From Capitulum mitella (taxonomy: Eukaryota > Arthropoda > Thecostraca > Pollicipedomorpha > Pollicipedidae): 64,000 nt of DNA. The notes under the pieces are model-generated. The model was not told where the DNA came from and did not search any database. It saw only the letters and a list, made by a program, of their open reading frames with translations. Of the stretch, positions 35,346 through 47,340 are shown one piece after another; position 1 is the first letter of the stretch; the number at the start of each line of letters is the position of its first letter. Where the stretch lies: contig CP099842.1 of the NCBI GenBank assembly GCA_030062745.1, positions 9,307,838 to 9,371,837 on the forward strand, written 5' to 3'. A program made the position numbers and the translations under genes.

Positions 35346-35867
35346 TTGCATTTGAAACGCCATGCAACCACTACTACGATTATTTTCCCTGGAAGTAAGC
35401 ACTCGGGCTGAATCCTACTGTTGACCGAGTTTAGAAATATGATAAGTGAGGTATGAGCACCATCTGATGAGATGAAGAATTATTCAAGTCATGTATTTCT
35501 TGAGTACAAGTACTGGCCATGAGGCAGCACTTTTATGTAAAAGGTGCATACTCAATTTTACAAAAAGCTAACATAACACCCATCACACTGGCATGTTCAT
35601 CACCAGTAATTCTGGGATTTGTAGTTTGGTTAGTTTATAGTTTAGTGTGTTGATAGTTTCATTAGTTTATTTTATTTATTTTAGCTCATATCAACAGTTT
35701 CATTCCTGCTGGCATATGGTGTAAATGAATGGAGCAAAATGACCCAAATTTTAACAGGGCACCAAAACTATCTGACATGCATAAATGAAGGCAATATATG
35801 GCATTCAGGAGAACTGAGGAACACCCATGACAAAATGTAACATGACTCTGGAGCCACTCATCGAATC

Positions 35868-35990
35868 ATTAGGTTGGTTGGATGGTTTGGGTAAGGCGCA
35901 AAGCTACTTGGACTCCGGCGTTCGGTGTTCATTCCACGCCATACCTGTCACTGACCGAGAGCTGGCGGAGTCAAAATTCGAGCCAACACT
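35868..35990. repeat. SINE-like fragment
   Basis: GGTTGGTTGGATGGTTTGGG followed by TAAGGCGCAAAGCTAC resembles the reverse complement of the AACCAACC-tailed repeats at 8145 and 14080. The match is loose. Confidence 0.35.
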
Positions 35991-36459
35991 CTTACGATTA
36001 TGAGTTCTAGTCTCTATCCCCTGAGCAAACGAGGATACTCGATTAACAGTTTGTCGTGAGTTAGGGTGCACGGCTTTCTGGACCAAAGCGTCCGTACCTT
36101 CAAGTCTTCTGCCTTGTCACGCGTCAGTCGTCTCAGTGGAAGGACTGATGTTTACAAAATATTGATGTTTTCGGCGCTAATGCGCCATATTTGTGCAAAG
36201 CTTCTGCTTTCCTTTTGCTGTGAACAATGAGAGCCAGACAAAGCCAATCAAAGAGCGCTCTTCAAGTCAGCATCTGCTTGATTTGACGTCACCTTTAACA
36301 ATCTTTATACTTAGAAAACAAATTGTCAGTAAAATTAGCCAGATATTTTCTTCCAAATAAATCAATAAAAGGACAACATGAGACCTATAGAACATTCCAT
36401 CAGGTCAAATTATTTTTGTCAGGAAATCTGTTTTTAGATCGGCGGTGCTGCAATAAGGT

Positions 36460-36475
36460 CTTTCCGGCTTCCAAG
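36460..36475 (+). promoter_or_regulatory. RPL9: Candidate RPL9 transcription start and noncoding exon 1 (TOP motif)
   Basis: CTTTCCGGCTTCCAAG is followed directly by a GTAAGG donor. Ribosomal-protein mRNAs start with C plus a pyrimidine tract (5' TOP), and a short noncoding first exon ending in AAG/GTAAG is typical. The coding part begins immediately after an acceptor at 36686, so an upstream noncoding exon is required. This is the nearest good candidate; 35329 is an alternative. Confidence 0.5.
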
Positions 36476-36686
36476 GTAAGGGGATGGGGATACAATTGCG
36501 GTAGGTGTGCTGAAGTTGTGAGTTGTCACCGTTGATGCCGCGTTAATTCTTCAAGCAATAATATATGGTTGTGGTGTGCAGAACCGCCGCTCATGGGGGT
36601 CATTTATATCGTGTATTGGTCTGTTAGTCGTAAATTTATGTGTTGGGCAGAAGTGGCGCACGAGAAACAGATCTTTTTCCCGACAG

Positions 36687-36824
36687 ATGAGGCAAATCTT
36701 GCAGTCCGAGACGGTGAAGATACCGAAGGGATGTACGGCCCGCGTGAAGGGCCGGACCGTCTCTATCAAGGGCCCTCGTGGCACCCTGACCAGGAACTTC
36801 AAGCATTTAACGCTTGATATTCAG
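36687..36824 (+). CDS. RPL9: Ribosomal protein L9 (uL6), first coding exon
   Basis: RPL9 (uL6) is a protein of the large cytosolic ribosomal subunit near the sarcin-ricin loop and GTPase centre. The ATG follows directly after the acceptor TTTTTCCCGACAG. The exon encodes MRQILQSETVKIPKG, then VKGRTVSIKGPRGTLTRNF, as in the family (human: KGRTVIVKGPRGTLRRDF). It ends in ...LDIQ at a GTGAGC donor, phase 0. With exons 37957-38070, 39671-39885 and 41675-41778 it gives a protein of about 189 residues (human 192), provided one extra base in exon 4 is discounted. Confidence 0.96.
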
Positions 36825-37956
36825 GTGAGCTTGCAACTTGCTTTTGACTTGCCAGAATTCTGAGAATGGGGTCCATTCAAGAACTAATGAAACACACTGA
36901 TAAGGCTGCATTTTATGTCTAAACTGCTGTCAGAACCAGTATTGCATTTTTGTGTTTTTAATCCTTACAAATGACTGAATCCTTACAAATTACAATGCTT
37001 GATGACTTCATAGTAGTAAGGTGACCTGGCAAGTGTCAAAAAGACCAGGACCATAGAAATATGTTTTGCAGTTGTGGTCAGGTTGTATCTAGCACTGAAA
37101 AATCAGGCATTTTTCTCAAAGTAAGTTTCAGAGTTAAAAGTTAAGCTCTAGTGCACATAGTAGTCATGTATACAGAGGTCATTTTGCTCTGAAAGTCATT
37201 ATTCCCATCCACCTCACTTGGGTGTCTGAAGAAATGGTCAGCAGGGGCCAAATCTAATTTATTATTGCAAGGTTAGAGTAAGTGTCAATTTTTGGTGTTC
37301 ATTGACACTAAAAAATGTGTATACCAAAAGCCTTAAGCACTCAGTTTGCTATTGTTTCTATCAGAAATGTACATTGTACATAGTTTTATTAGTACTTATG
37401 CAGATGATGGTCTCCATTTAGCAGAAAGTGGCCATGAGTCTCTGTTGAATTGACCATGAATGCCACTTTACCCATCTTTTTTATTTCTATGCTTCACAAA
37501 ATTTTGCATTCTGAAAGCAAGCAAATGCTGTCCCAGAACCAAAGACATATTTCCAATGGTGGGTGGTTGCATGTGGTATGCAGTGTTTCATAGTGGTGTA
37601 AGGAAACTGGCCACCTTCATTTGGAATTGCTTCCATAAACCCTTGCATGCAGTGTATAGTTCAGTTACATGTGCACATGGAAATGGCTCAAATTTCAGAT
37701 ACCTTGAACTTGGATGTATGTTTATGATGTAAATTGTGAGGCTGGTGCACATGATTTTGGCTCTGGTTATTGCATGTGGAATGGTTGGAGGTGCAAGTTC
37801 TGAATGCATAAATGTCTTGCATATTCTTGGGCTGGGGTGTATTTACTAAAAGAAAAAACAGATTTCATTTAGGAGAAATGTTTTGATAAAACTGTGAAGC
37901 ATTTTAATCGGTTATTGTTTATTCAGCTTTGTTCATTGCCTGTTGTGTTTTTACAG

Positions 37957-38070
37957 ATGGTTGGGAAAGATGTCATTAAGATTGAGAAATGGTTTGGCAA
38001 AAAGAAGGAGCTGGCTGCCGTCCGCACATGCTGCTCGCACATTGGCAATATGTGCAAAGGAGTTCAGTAT
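37957..38070 (+). CDS. RPL9: RPL9 second coding exon
   Basis: 38 codons between a TTTTTACAG acceptor and a GTAAGT donor, phase 0 at both ends. It encodes VIKIEKWFGKKKELAAVRT then CCSHIGNMCKGVQY, matching human [29 protein letters not shown]. The flanking introns are strikingly CpG-poor. Confidence 0.96.
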
Positions 38071-39670
38071 GTAAGTATTGCAGAATGCATCTGTGTGGCC
38101 TCTTGCTAAGTTAATCTACATGTTGGTATGGCTATGGTTGAAATCCATTAAAGTGCATCTCTGCATTGTTGTGCACATGGTCCCTCCAGTGGTGAATTGC
38201 TGTAGAAAAAATTAATTTTCAACATATAAGGTTAAGATATTTGGTCAAATAATGTTATACCATGTCTGTAATGGGATGTAATATGCAATCAGCACAAACT
38301 TAAAAATGAGATATGCAAGCATGTTAGCTTAGGAAGAAATAAACAGGAACCAGGACAGAGATATCTTGGGATAGTCATTGCCACTTAGGGGCACATATGC
38401 AAATAGTTCATCCCCAGGCATGTCAAAAAAGGAAATGTTACCAAGTAGATGTACAATACTGTATGTGCAGGTTTGTGATAAATGTGTGCAAGAAAATTTG
38501 AAATAGGAGATTTTCATTCAAGATCCAAGATATGGTGCTCTACTGCACTAGCACAAAACTAACCATAGAAAGGCTTCTAGTATCATATCAGTACCATTTG
38601 TTATAAATTGATTATTTTGGGGTTACATCATCATTTTTGGTTGTTGTCACTTGTCCTTGTTTCTGGTCAGAGAAAAGTGTGGGACAGACTTTGCTGAGTG
38701 TCATCTGGCAGTTTTATTCTTAGGTTTCCATTAAGAAAAGGATCAGGCAAACCCCCCCTCTCCCCATTAATTTGTGGGTGGATAAGTCAGGTAATGGCTT
38801 GTTGGCATAACATCCATTGTTACACTCACAAATCCTTTAGGGATAGATTTGTTTCATGTTCAGTTCTCAGTGACATTTCTTTGGCTTTCATGCATATAGC
38901 TGGGTAATTACAGTGACAGCAGATCTTTTAAATAAGGATATGGGCAAGTTTTGCTTATTGTTATAGTTACATGCATTGTTTATTTTGTAACATAATTATT
39001 AAAGGAGTTTGAAATCCTGAGTGCTTTCAGCATACCATGTCAGTGAGTTGTGGTGTTTTGCCCTACTGACATTGGAAATTAGTTGTGGATAGTGTGGATA
39101 CTTCATTGAATGTAAAGCTGCCATGAGAAACTGCAATGATCTTATGCTGGACATAGTAACTGGCAGCTTTCTGCTGACCAGCATCATGCAATTTGTTGGG
39201 ATGCAGTTATGGCAAATTTGAAGCACTGAGGCAAATTTAACATCAGGCAGTGTCATTGTAAATGTGGTTTGCTTGATGCAAAGCATGTTGGTGTATGGTG
39301 ACTCAAGGATTTTTTTGTTTCCTTTTGAAAGATGTTTGGGGATTCAAAAATGTATGGTAAGTCCAGAAACCTACTCCACTATTGTGAAAGTCTTTTGGAC
39401 ATATTGGGGAAGATCTCAGTCATAGTGTAAATGTTTTCTTTGTCTCTGTACTTTTTGTTCCCACAAGCCTTGTTGCATGTTGTTCTTTTTCAGCTGCAGC
39501 AATCACCAGCTGGGTTTTGGTCATGTAGGTATGTGCATTTTTATGTTTTTGTTAGTGTTGATGTACCAGCAGTTGACTGCATTCTGCTAACTAGAAATTG
39601 ATTCCTTAACAAAATTTTTCTGTTCCATATTTTATGGTACTCCCTAAAGAAATGTCACTGTTTGCTTCAG

Positions 39671-39885
39671 GGCTTCCAGTATAAGATGCGCTCTGCCTAT
39701 GCTCCATTTTCCCATCAACTGTGTTGTGACGGAGAACAACACCCTGGTGGAGGTGCGGAACTACCTGGGCGAGAAGTACATCCGCCGGGTGCAAATGTTG
39801 CCCGGCGTGACAGTGTACAACTCGGCCAAGGTCAAGGACGAACTGGTGCTGGAGGGCAATGACATCGAGTCTGTCTCCAAGTGTG
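39671..39885 (+). CDS. RPL9: RPL9 third coding exon with a one-base frame disruption
   Basis: Acceptor TTTGCTTCAG, donor GTAAGT after base 39885. The first frame gives [11 protein letters not shown] and then leaves the family sequence. From 39705 the next frame gives [32 protein letters not shown] and [12 protein letters not shown], as conserved. The exon is 215 bases, where 214 would keep phase. GCTCCAT at 39701-39707 stands where GCTCAT is expected, so one extra C explains the break. A sequencing or assembly error is the likeliest cause. A real mutation (making this a pseudogene) or frameshifted decoding are less likely, because every splice site and the rest of the frame are intact. Confidence 0.92.
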
Positions 39886-41674
39886 GTAAGTTTGGAATCA
39901 GTTTTGGCAGTCCCTGGTGTGAGAATTGTCATTGATAGGCTTGAGTAACCTATATGCACATTGGCTATCAAAGCCTGTGTATCCCAACATCCCTGTATGG
40001 ATGCCCTGAAATCCATGATCCATTCCCCAAGAGCTAAAATATTGTTTTTCGTCATTGACACATGCAGTTTCCATTACTTACAGCCTGAAAACAATCCTGT
40101 GACCACAACTCACACAGTGCACTAGGACCATGACATTTTTTATACTGGTAGAGGTGTGTGTTGAACTTCACGTGATAGTATTACCAGTTGCCACATGTGA
40201 AGCCATAATTATTGATTAGCCTTTGTCAGTATTCATCATTTCCATCCCATGTATGATACAGCTGGTCAGGCAGACTTCCCACCATTTCCACACTTGATTT
40301 GAAAACAGTATGATCAAACGAACATGTGACGTGGTCCTTGGACTACATGGTGGTACCTGGTGTAACATCACAGTGTCCCTGCAGGGAACCTGAAATGTCA
40401 CTTTTGTGAATTCTGGTTCCCATTTTATGCTATAGAATTCAACATACTAGGTGCTTTTAAGGGCCCAGAGTGGCTTTGGATGATGAGTAGAGCATATAGT
40501 TTATATGTCTATGCTCAGCAGTGCCTCCAAATACCTGATCACCTCTCCATGGTCAAAAAAGGTTAAAAGGCCAATGGTGTCAATTCATGGACTTCGAACA
40601 TGACCTTGACCTTCATGGGACCCCATTTTGGAGGACAGTGACACTACGGGGTGAGACCCATGCATAGAGTTACAACACAATGAAATCTATCGCCTTATCA
40701 TTATCTCCTCATGACCTCTCGGTCGAAGGGACCGTCCATAAAGTACATAATGTATTTTTGCTTGTCTTGCTCTCTGCCCTCCCCCCCCCCCCTTGAAACG
40801 TTCCGTAACGGACAGCCAAATCCCATCCCCAAAATGGCGTGTCCACCCCCCCCCCTTTCTCTCGCTAGCTCTCCAGGCGTTTTGAGTTGTGGATCACTTG
40901 TAGTTAGCCACCACTGATAAACTGAAGCAAATTACAAGACTTGCTAGCAGTCGCTCGTGTTAGTCTTTGTAGGTTATTGGCCTCCTTTCTTCTTTGACGG
41001 GGCAGCTTTACTTCGCATTAGCCACCCCCCCCTCCCCGCTCCCCAACTGTAAATAATGTGTGGATGGTGCTGTAGTCGGTGACGTATCATAGAAGTAAGT
41101 GAAGTTTTTCCCGAAAAGGTCCAAAACTCGCGATTCAAAATTTCATGGGATCGAAGTAGTCGTCATGGTCATTGGGCGAAAAAATATCAGGGGATGATGC
41201 ATTAGCCCTCCTATACTGGGGAGGATTAAGTCTGGAATTCCCAGTGAAGTTAACTTCAAAAGTTTTGACTGTAGATTCGTTTAAATGGCGGACTGAAAAG
41301 TAGTGAATGTGGAATCTGTCCTTCACTTAGCGTGCATCCTTAACACGCTGCTGGTGTTTCTGTATCACCTTAAGTTAATGACCAGTTTTGCCGTGGATAT
41401 TGAATGTGATGACATTGTGATAATTTCATATTGAAATGTCGCGTGTGCATTGGTATCGTCATCGTTCATTGTTGGTTCATTTGTTACGCGTTTGTTTATG
41501 GATGCGATAAGATGAGTCGCTGTTGAATGGAAGTGTTTAATCCGTATCATATAATGTTGGCCATTGACGATTGATGAGATCCACCGTAAGTGATTGCTTA
41601 CCAGCGTGATAATTAGTGACGTTCGTGAAGGAGGAAAATGTGTCTCACTGTGCGCTTGTTCCTGTCTGCCGCAG

Positions 41675-41778
41675 CCGCACGCATCCAGCAGTCCACCTCC
41701 GTGCACAACAAGGACATCCGGAAGTTCTTGGACGGCGTGTACGTGTCCGAGAAGACCACTGTGGTGGAAGCTGAATAA
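41675..41778 (+). CDS. RPL9: RPL9 last coding exon
   Basis: After the acceptor CTGTCTGCCGCAG the exon encodes [18 protein letters not shown] then [16 protein letters not shown] and TAA. The conserved C-terminal [15 protein letters not shown] motif is present. The leading CC completes the codon begun by the final G of the previous exon. Confidence 0.96.
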
Positions 41779-41779
41779 A
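41774..41779 (+). terminator. RPL9: RPL9 poly(A) signal overlapping the stop codon
   Basis: The last codon GAA, the stop TAA and the next A form AATAAA (41774-41779). A T-rich segment follows at about 41808-41820. No other AATAAA is seen nearby, so the 3' UTR would be only some 15-30 bases, in keeping with very short ribosomal-protein UTRs. Confidence 0.65.
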
Positions 41780-42755
41780 TTGCGGACGGACTGTGTCGAC
41801 ACGCTGTTTTTATTTCTTACGCCCGCTGTGGTGGCCGACCTCCGATCTGGATGTCTGGAACGTGCCGTTGAGGAGGAATGGAGGCGGGCTTGGTCACGCA
41901 TTGATCAGATCACAAGACCTCATGGGCAGATCACATGGCGACCAGACGTCATGGGCGGATCACATGACTGCTAGCCCTCAGGCAGGTCACATGACTATTA
42001 AACGTCATAGACGGATCACACAACGCTTAGGCTTCATGGTCGGACCACATTGCGACTACACGTGGATGGACCACGGGTTACTAGACCCCATGATTGTCCC
42101 ATGATGGTATCCGACGTGGGCAACCACTGACGTTCTCGTCGAAAAGTGCGCGAGACGTTGCACGCGTGACAACGTCCATTAACAGTCTCGTCGCTGAAAG
42201 CCTGCCGCGTTTTGGTATGAATCCAAGTGAGGACCGCGACCATTCTCAGCCGGAAAGCTGTTCAGAGGCTGGCGTTGATAGCATGCTCATCGTGCTCAAA
42301 CCTCAGCTAATCGTGCCACGCCGGTTTTATGATGGAAACCAGGAGACGCAACAAATACTGAAGTAACAATCTGAATATTCTTCTGAGAAGCAATTTGTTT
42401 TACAGATGTCGAACCGTGGGTTGAATCTGCCGAGTGATGGTCAGGGGCCTTGGAACGGTCCCACCCCGACTTTAAGGAACATGTAACATAAACTTCATGG
42501 CGGTACAGGCGAACATCGGTAAAAATCACGTTTTCCCCCTTCCCTCTTCACAGAGGCTCTGCCGTAGAAAGGGGCAGGGCACTCACAAGCCTAAAAGATT
42601 CTAATGCTAATGCTAACCAAAAAAATAATACATCCATGCGCCCACGTTGTATGGAAATTATGTGCCTATTTTACAGAAAAGGGGTTATATGCTAGTGTTT
42701 AATCGTGAAAAAAATGGCAGACTCAAACACTGCTCGCCATTCTACGTATTGTGCA

Positions 42756-43024
42756 CAGGGACGTAGCCGGGGGGGGGGGGGGGCATGGGGGCCATGGCCC
42801 CTCTGAGCCAAGCGGTCTACACTAGATATATAGCGATTTCGCATGCATACGAAACAGTGATCATATATATGCTGCAACAAACAAACATGTTTTCCTGTGC
42901 ATTAAACATGAGGCAAAGTACGTAAAATTGCTGCTTTTCCCTCTAAATTTCGTCATATGCCGCTGGCATATGACAAATTTCAACATTTGGCCCCCTCCTG
43001 AGGAGAATCCTGGCTACGTGCCTG
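42756..43024. mobile_element. hAT-like MITE with CAGGGACGTAGCC terminus
   Basis: The left end CAGGGACGTAGCCGGG and right end CCTGGCTACGTGCCTG are imperfect inverted repeats of the CAGGGGCGTAGCC type seen in many hAT families. Flanking octamers ATTGTGCA and GCTGTGCA agree at 6 of 8 positions. The 269-bp interior has a G-run and no coding capacity. Confidence 0.6.
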
Positions 43025-46000
43025 GCTGTGCATCGCATGTTTTTGGTGTGCATCCCATTATAGGCGTAAAACCCTCACCCGCGAAAACGATATGGCTATT
43101 TTGAAGATGTCCCGCCGGATCTACTCATAACTGCGCATAATAACGCAGTGCCGAAAACAAAATACAGCTGTAAGCCAAAATTACGACTCGGGTCACCGTA
43201 TGCTTGTCTGACCCCGTATCCACTCAAGAACTGGCTTCCGGTCAAACCTTCCCGTGCATTATCCTAGGCGTAATGCTGGATTGCAAGGCTACTGGTATGG
43301 CTGGGGATCTCAGGGGGCCGGGGGATCCTGACCCCAATATGCGGGTATTTTTACGTTAGGCCTATTGCAATGACTGGGAAGGAGTTCTCTGAAATCCCAT
43401 GTAAACTCTCCCCTTCAATAATTTTGGAAATCTCCAACCATGGTTACTGGTGTTGCGCTGACAAAAAACACCAAAAATACAGACGCCTTCACGCCTGCCT
43501 GTTTACCAGTTACACATTCGTTAGGGTCATATCCCGTGCCATTTTTCCTTACATGCAGACATTCAAAAGCCGTAATAGACCATTTAGCTGCGTCATCCAA
43601 ATCCAGTGAGACATTTTCTCCGCTTATGTTACAATTGTCTCCAAAACAGGCAGTCGCGCCAAAAACTATTTACATAGGCCTGGGTGAACCGCAGGAGCTC
43701 GCGTACGAGGTGAGCTGGACTACACGGTATAAACGAATAGTCGCTTGTCGTTGTTGGGCACGGTTGCACATCAGATTGCTTTGAAACTGGATTCGAAATG
43801 TATTTTTCCTGGGTATTTAGACTTTGTGGCTTGAGGTCACTTTTAGAAAGGCAGGAAAAGTCGTTTTTCATGCACTACCATTGAACTAGTGGCGGGCCTC
43901 CAGATAGAAGTTGAGATGGTTACCCCTGCATCCCCCTGCTTCTGCCATCCATGTGTGTGGACCTCTGATCCAGTATGTGGGGCACTGGGATGTACAGTTC
44001 CTGGGAAGTGTAGCAAGACATCAGTCAGACATCTGACAAATGTCTGGACAAGACTACTGAAGCCTTGGATGCCTGGCCCACAAGACAATACATCCTAACT
44101 CACAAAGAAGGAAAATGCCTTGGTGTGGCATGATATGAAAGCTGTTTGGTTGGGACCAGTCTGGGGCAACTCAAGGATGTCACCAACAGTATTGTCAGTA
44201 TTTCATGCCAGGATTTTCATGGCCTGAATAGTTCTTGCCAGGACAGTCATGTAAGAGGTTTTGGGCTGGAGGAATGCCTGGGGAGGGTTAGTCTAAGCTG
44301 AAGTGACAAATAAAGCATAAATGGTTATTTTAGCAGTCATGCTCTGAGGGGCTGGAACCCAGCAGGGGTGCTGTAGTTATCCCAGCCATCATTACAAAAA
44401 AGTGATGCCCATAGTCCAAATCTTCAGCTACTTCAATGCTGTCCTTGTAGAAGTAACACTGTTGAAAAGTTTGTTGGCACCCATGACAAAGCTTGAGTTA
44501 ATAATTGTCCTACAACACCCTAGGTTAGGCCAAATGGAAGAAATATCCCCAGAACTGGTTGTCTTCTGCTGCTTTTACCACTGGAAACTATGACAGACTT
44601 ATTTATATGTATCTTTATGTTGGTGTGCCAGATGGCTTGTGGAAACATCATGGGTGTATTTTACATAGTAAATCTGTGTTGGGTTTGTAAAAAACAGGGT
44701 TAGAAAAAGCTGGCTTGAATAGAGTTAATGCCAGCCAGTAGCTTATTTTAATTTAAGCCAGTTTTAACAGTTTTAACTGGGTTAAATTAATTCAAGCAGG
44801 CTTAAACTATCCCTCATAGAAATTACCCTAGGAAAACTTATAACTAGTTATTTAGAAGTTTATTAGCTATTCACAGTTTATAGTGGGGTCTGGGGAGGCA
44901 GTTATTTAGCCATACATCAATTTCAGTAGGTATATATGTTTTAACATTGGTGCCATGAACATCCATTTCTGGGATTTTTTCCATGTGCAAAGTCTTTTTC
45001 TGTGGTATGGTAGCAGTGTCACAGCACTGGAACCTAAACAAATATTCCACTGTTGCAACAAACACAGCAGTGACCTGACCATGGCTCCATGACATGTGAA
45101 ACAACCTGAAGCCAAAACTTTTTGTTGTGTTGAGATGACAGATTGATACCAGATGAGACACAAGACTTGACTCAAGACACTGATGCTTGAACCCAAGATG
45201 CTGGGCATTCTAATTCACAACAAACAAACAAACAAACATGTTGTGAGAGGCATTAATAGGTGCATCATTGTGGCACTCAGGTAGAAAACCACATAACTGG
45301 GCAGGTGGAAGGAACAGTGGGTAGATATAGATAGAAGCATGGTACTCTGGAAGAGCTTCTGTTCTAGCATGCTTTGTCTTGTGGTTGTTTGGCCTGAATT
45401 TTTCATCACCTGCCTTATAAGCATTTTGTTTTTTGTGCATTTTTCCTTCTGTTCTTTGCAAGCCTTTTGTTTCTTGTTTTTTTTTTAGTCCATGCAATGA
45501 ATGTCAGTTCAAAGCAATAGCATTTCTTTTCCTTTCAGATTTTAAACACTTAACATTTCCACCTACTCATAGGTACATTTTCCCAGTGCTCAGCAAGGTC
45601 AGGAGTTTAATGGATCCACTTATTTCCCACTAATAGAGTTATACTCTGCCAAATGACTGGATACCCACATTTCTTTATCTCAGAATTTATGCTTGGCAGT
45701 AACTGAATGCAATAGATGCTCAAATCAAGATTGTAACTGATGAAGTGGTAGACCTCAATTTTGAAAATGATAATTTTGATCTTTATCATACAGTTCCAAA
45801 AGCAGTGCAACACCTAACCTATAATTCATTTTATGATTTTGTGACAAGAAGCCTTAAGTGGCCAAAACTAAACTGTGTTGTCGGGCTTAAACAAGCAGGT
45901 GGCCTAAATTAATTTAGACCAGCCAGTTTAAATCATGGTTTAAACCAGTTTAAACCAGACTGTGGCTGAAATTGGCCAATCCCTAGTTAAAAATAACCAT

Positions 46001-46241
46001 TAATCCTACCAACTGCATAAACTGATGACTTAAGTCTGATCCTTAATGTTATTTTGCCAACTGCAGTTTGTGGTAAAAATAATTTATTCTTCATGATGCA
46101 AGAAATCGAGATTACAAAATATTATGGTCAAAGAAGTCTGAGGAAAATGAAAAAAATGAAGTCACTTCACTTCCCTTGAATGACCAAAACATTGCATGGA
46201 GCTTCTTCCTTGCTCTTGAGTATTTTTTGGGGGTTCTGGAA

Positions 46242-46552
46242 CAGGGTTGGTAAAGGTGTTGTTTTTTTGGTGTTAAAGAACACTAAAAACGTGTTCTCCA
46301 AAATTTATACCACAGAAGTTTGACCTTGTGTTTCTGTCAAAAAGCTTTATTATAACCATGTTGGCAAATACCTAATTCTGCAAGCAAATGATTCTCTATT
46401 CAGTAAGAGCAGGTGTGATATCATTACTGACTTACACTAAAACCACTTACACTAAAAACAAGTTAATCCAGTATTATGCTTCTCAAAGTTTTGGACTCCA
46501 AAACAAAAATTGTGCTCCAACACCAAGAACAAAAACCAAATTTCCAACCCTG
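46242..46552. mobile_element. hAT-type MITE with perfect 8-bp target duplication
   Basis: A 311-bp element starting CAGGGTTGG and ending CCAACCCTG, flanked on both sides by TTCTGGAA (46234-46241 and 46553-46560). An 8-bp duplication and CAGGG termini are diagnostic of hAT. The interior matches the copies at 14539 and 52652. Confidence 0.92.
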
Positions 46553-47340
46553 TTCTGGAATCCTTGTTGGGCCTGAATGCTTTAGTGAAAAGACCATGTT
46601 CAGGAACAGAAACATGTGGGGAACAGTGAGTGGTGAAGTCGTTAGGGACAGAACCATTTTTAGGTCAGTTGTTTCAGTGGAACACCTCAGAGCTTATGTC
46701 AGGTTTTCCATACTTGCTAGGGCAGTATATCCCCTCCCCATACTGGCCAGGGTTGAAGGCTGCCTCTGTTAGAATGGTAGAAACATTCTGATATGCAACA
46801 ATGATCACAGAGTAACACCTATGCTCTAGAACCCCTGGGTTGTGAATTACTGACCAAATCCTCCTCTGTTATAATTTTTTACCTGAAAATTGGGCAGTCA
46901 AAACCAGTTTTCCACAAGGCATAGGCTTATACCAAAGAGAAATGGGCTAATCAAAGCTGATTTTGCACAGTCGGACCAAAAACTTGGTTTAAAGTGATTT
47001 ACACCTTTTTTTGCTCATGTATTAAGTGCATGTGAAAGAGCTCAAAGTACTTAAAAGTGAAATTTCAAGTGATTTTAAGTGATTTGAGGCACCAGGTGAC
47101 CAGAGCTTGTCAACCCTGGTTTGATTTATGACTAGCTGGCAAGATTCATTAATCTGACAGAATACTTTGATACATCTAATTACATACCATTAGCAACGAT
47201 CAGTCATATGGTTTCAGACTCATCAAATGGTGTGACATTCTCCTTGCTACATTATTATAGTTGGCAAAGAACTGTTTTGAAAGGCATGTGTACCATGAAT
47301 GTTTTTTTTACAGGAAATTTCATAAAGCTTGTGCATAATC

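Larger units (their letters stand above)
33901..36459. other. Intergenic stretch between the retroelement and RPL9
   Basis: AT-rich sequence with TTAGG arrays (34611-34841), an ATT/ACT microsatellite (about 35020-35080), a promoter-like segment (35178-35345) and a SINE-like piece near 35870-35990. No coding gene recognised. Confidence 0.5.
36825..41674 (+). other. RPL9 introns
   Basis: Introns 36825-37956, 38071-39670 and 39886-41674 hold no recognised second gene. From 36825 to about 40300 CpG is nearly absent. Near 40715-40870 lie C-runs and GGGACCGTCCATAAAGTACA, which looks like the end of a dispersed transposon. No convincing box C/D or H/ACA snoRNA was found by eye. Confidence 0.6.
41780..47313. 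other. Intergenic stretch between RPL9 and MSH6
   Basis: No gene recognised. It contains two hAT-like MITEs (42756-43024, 46242-46552), short degenerate repeats at 41900-42110 (ATGGGCGGATCACATGACTG type), and two related TTAAACCAG-rich segments (about 44700-44860 and 45880-45985) that may be ends of another element. From about 43870 to 47310 CpG is scarce. The MSH6 promoter is presumably in the right part but shows no obvious core motif. Confidence 0.5.

Noticed and set aside
44690-45990. A single large transposon bounded by CAGGGTTAG and CCAATCCCTAG
   Set aside because: The ends share TTAAACCAG-rich subrepeats, but the termini match poorly and no target duplication was seen.
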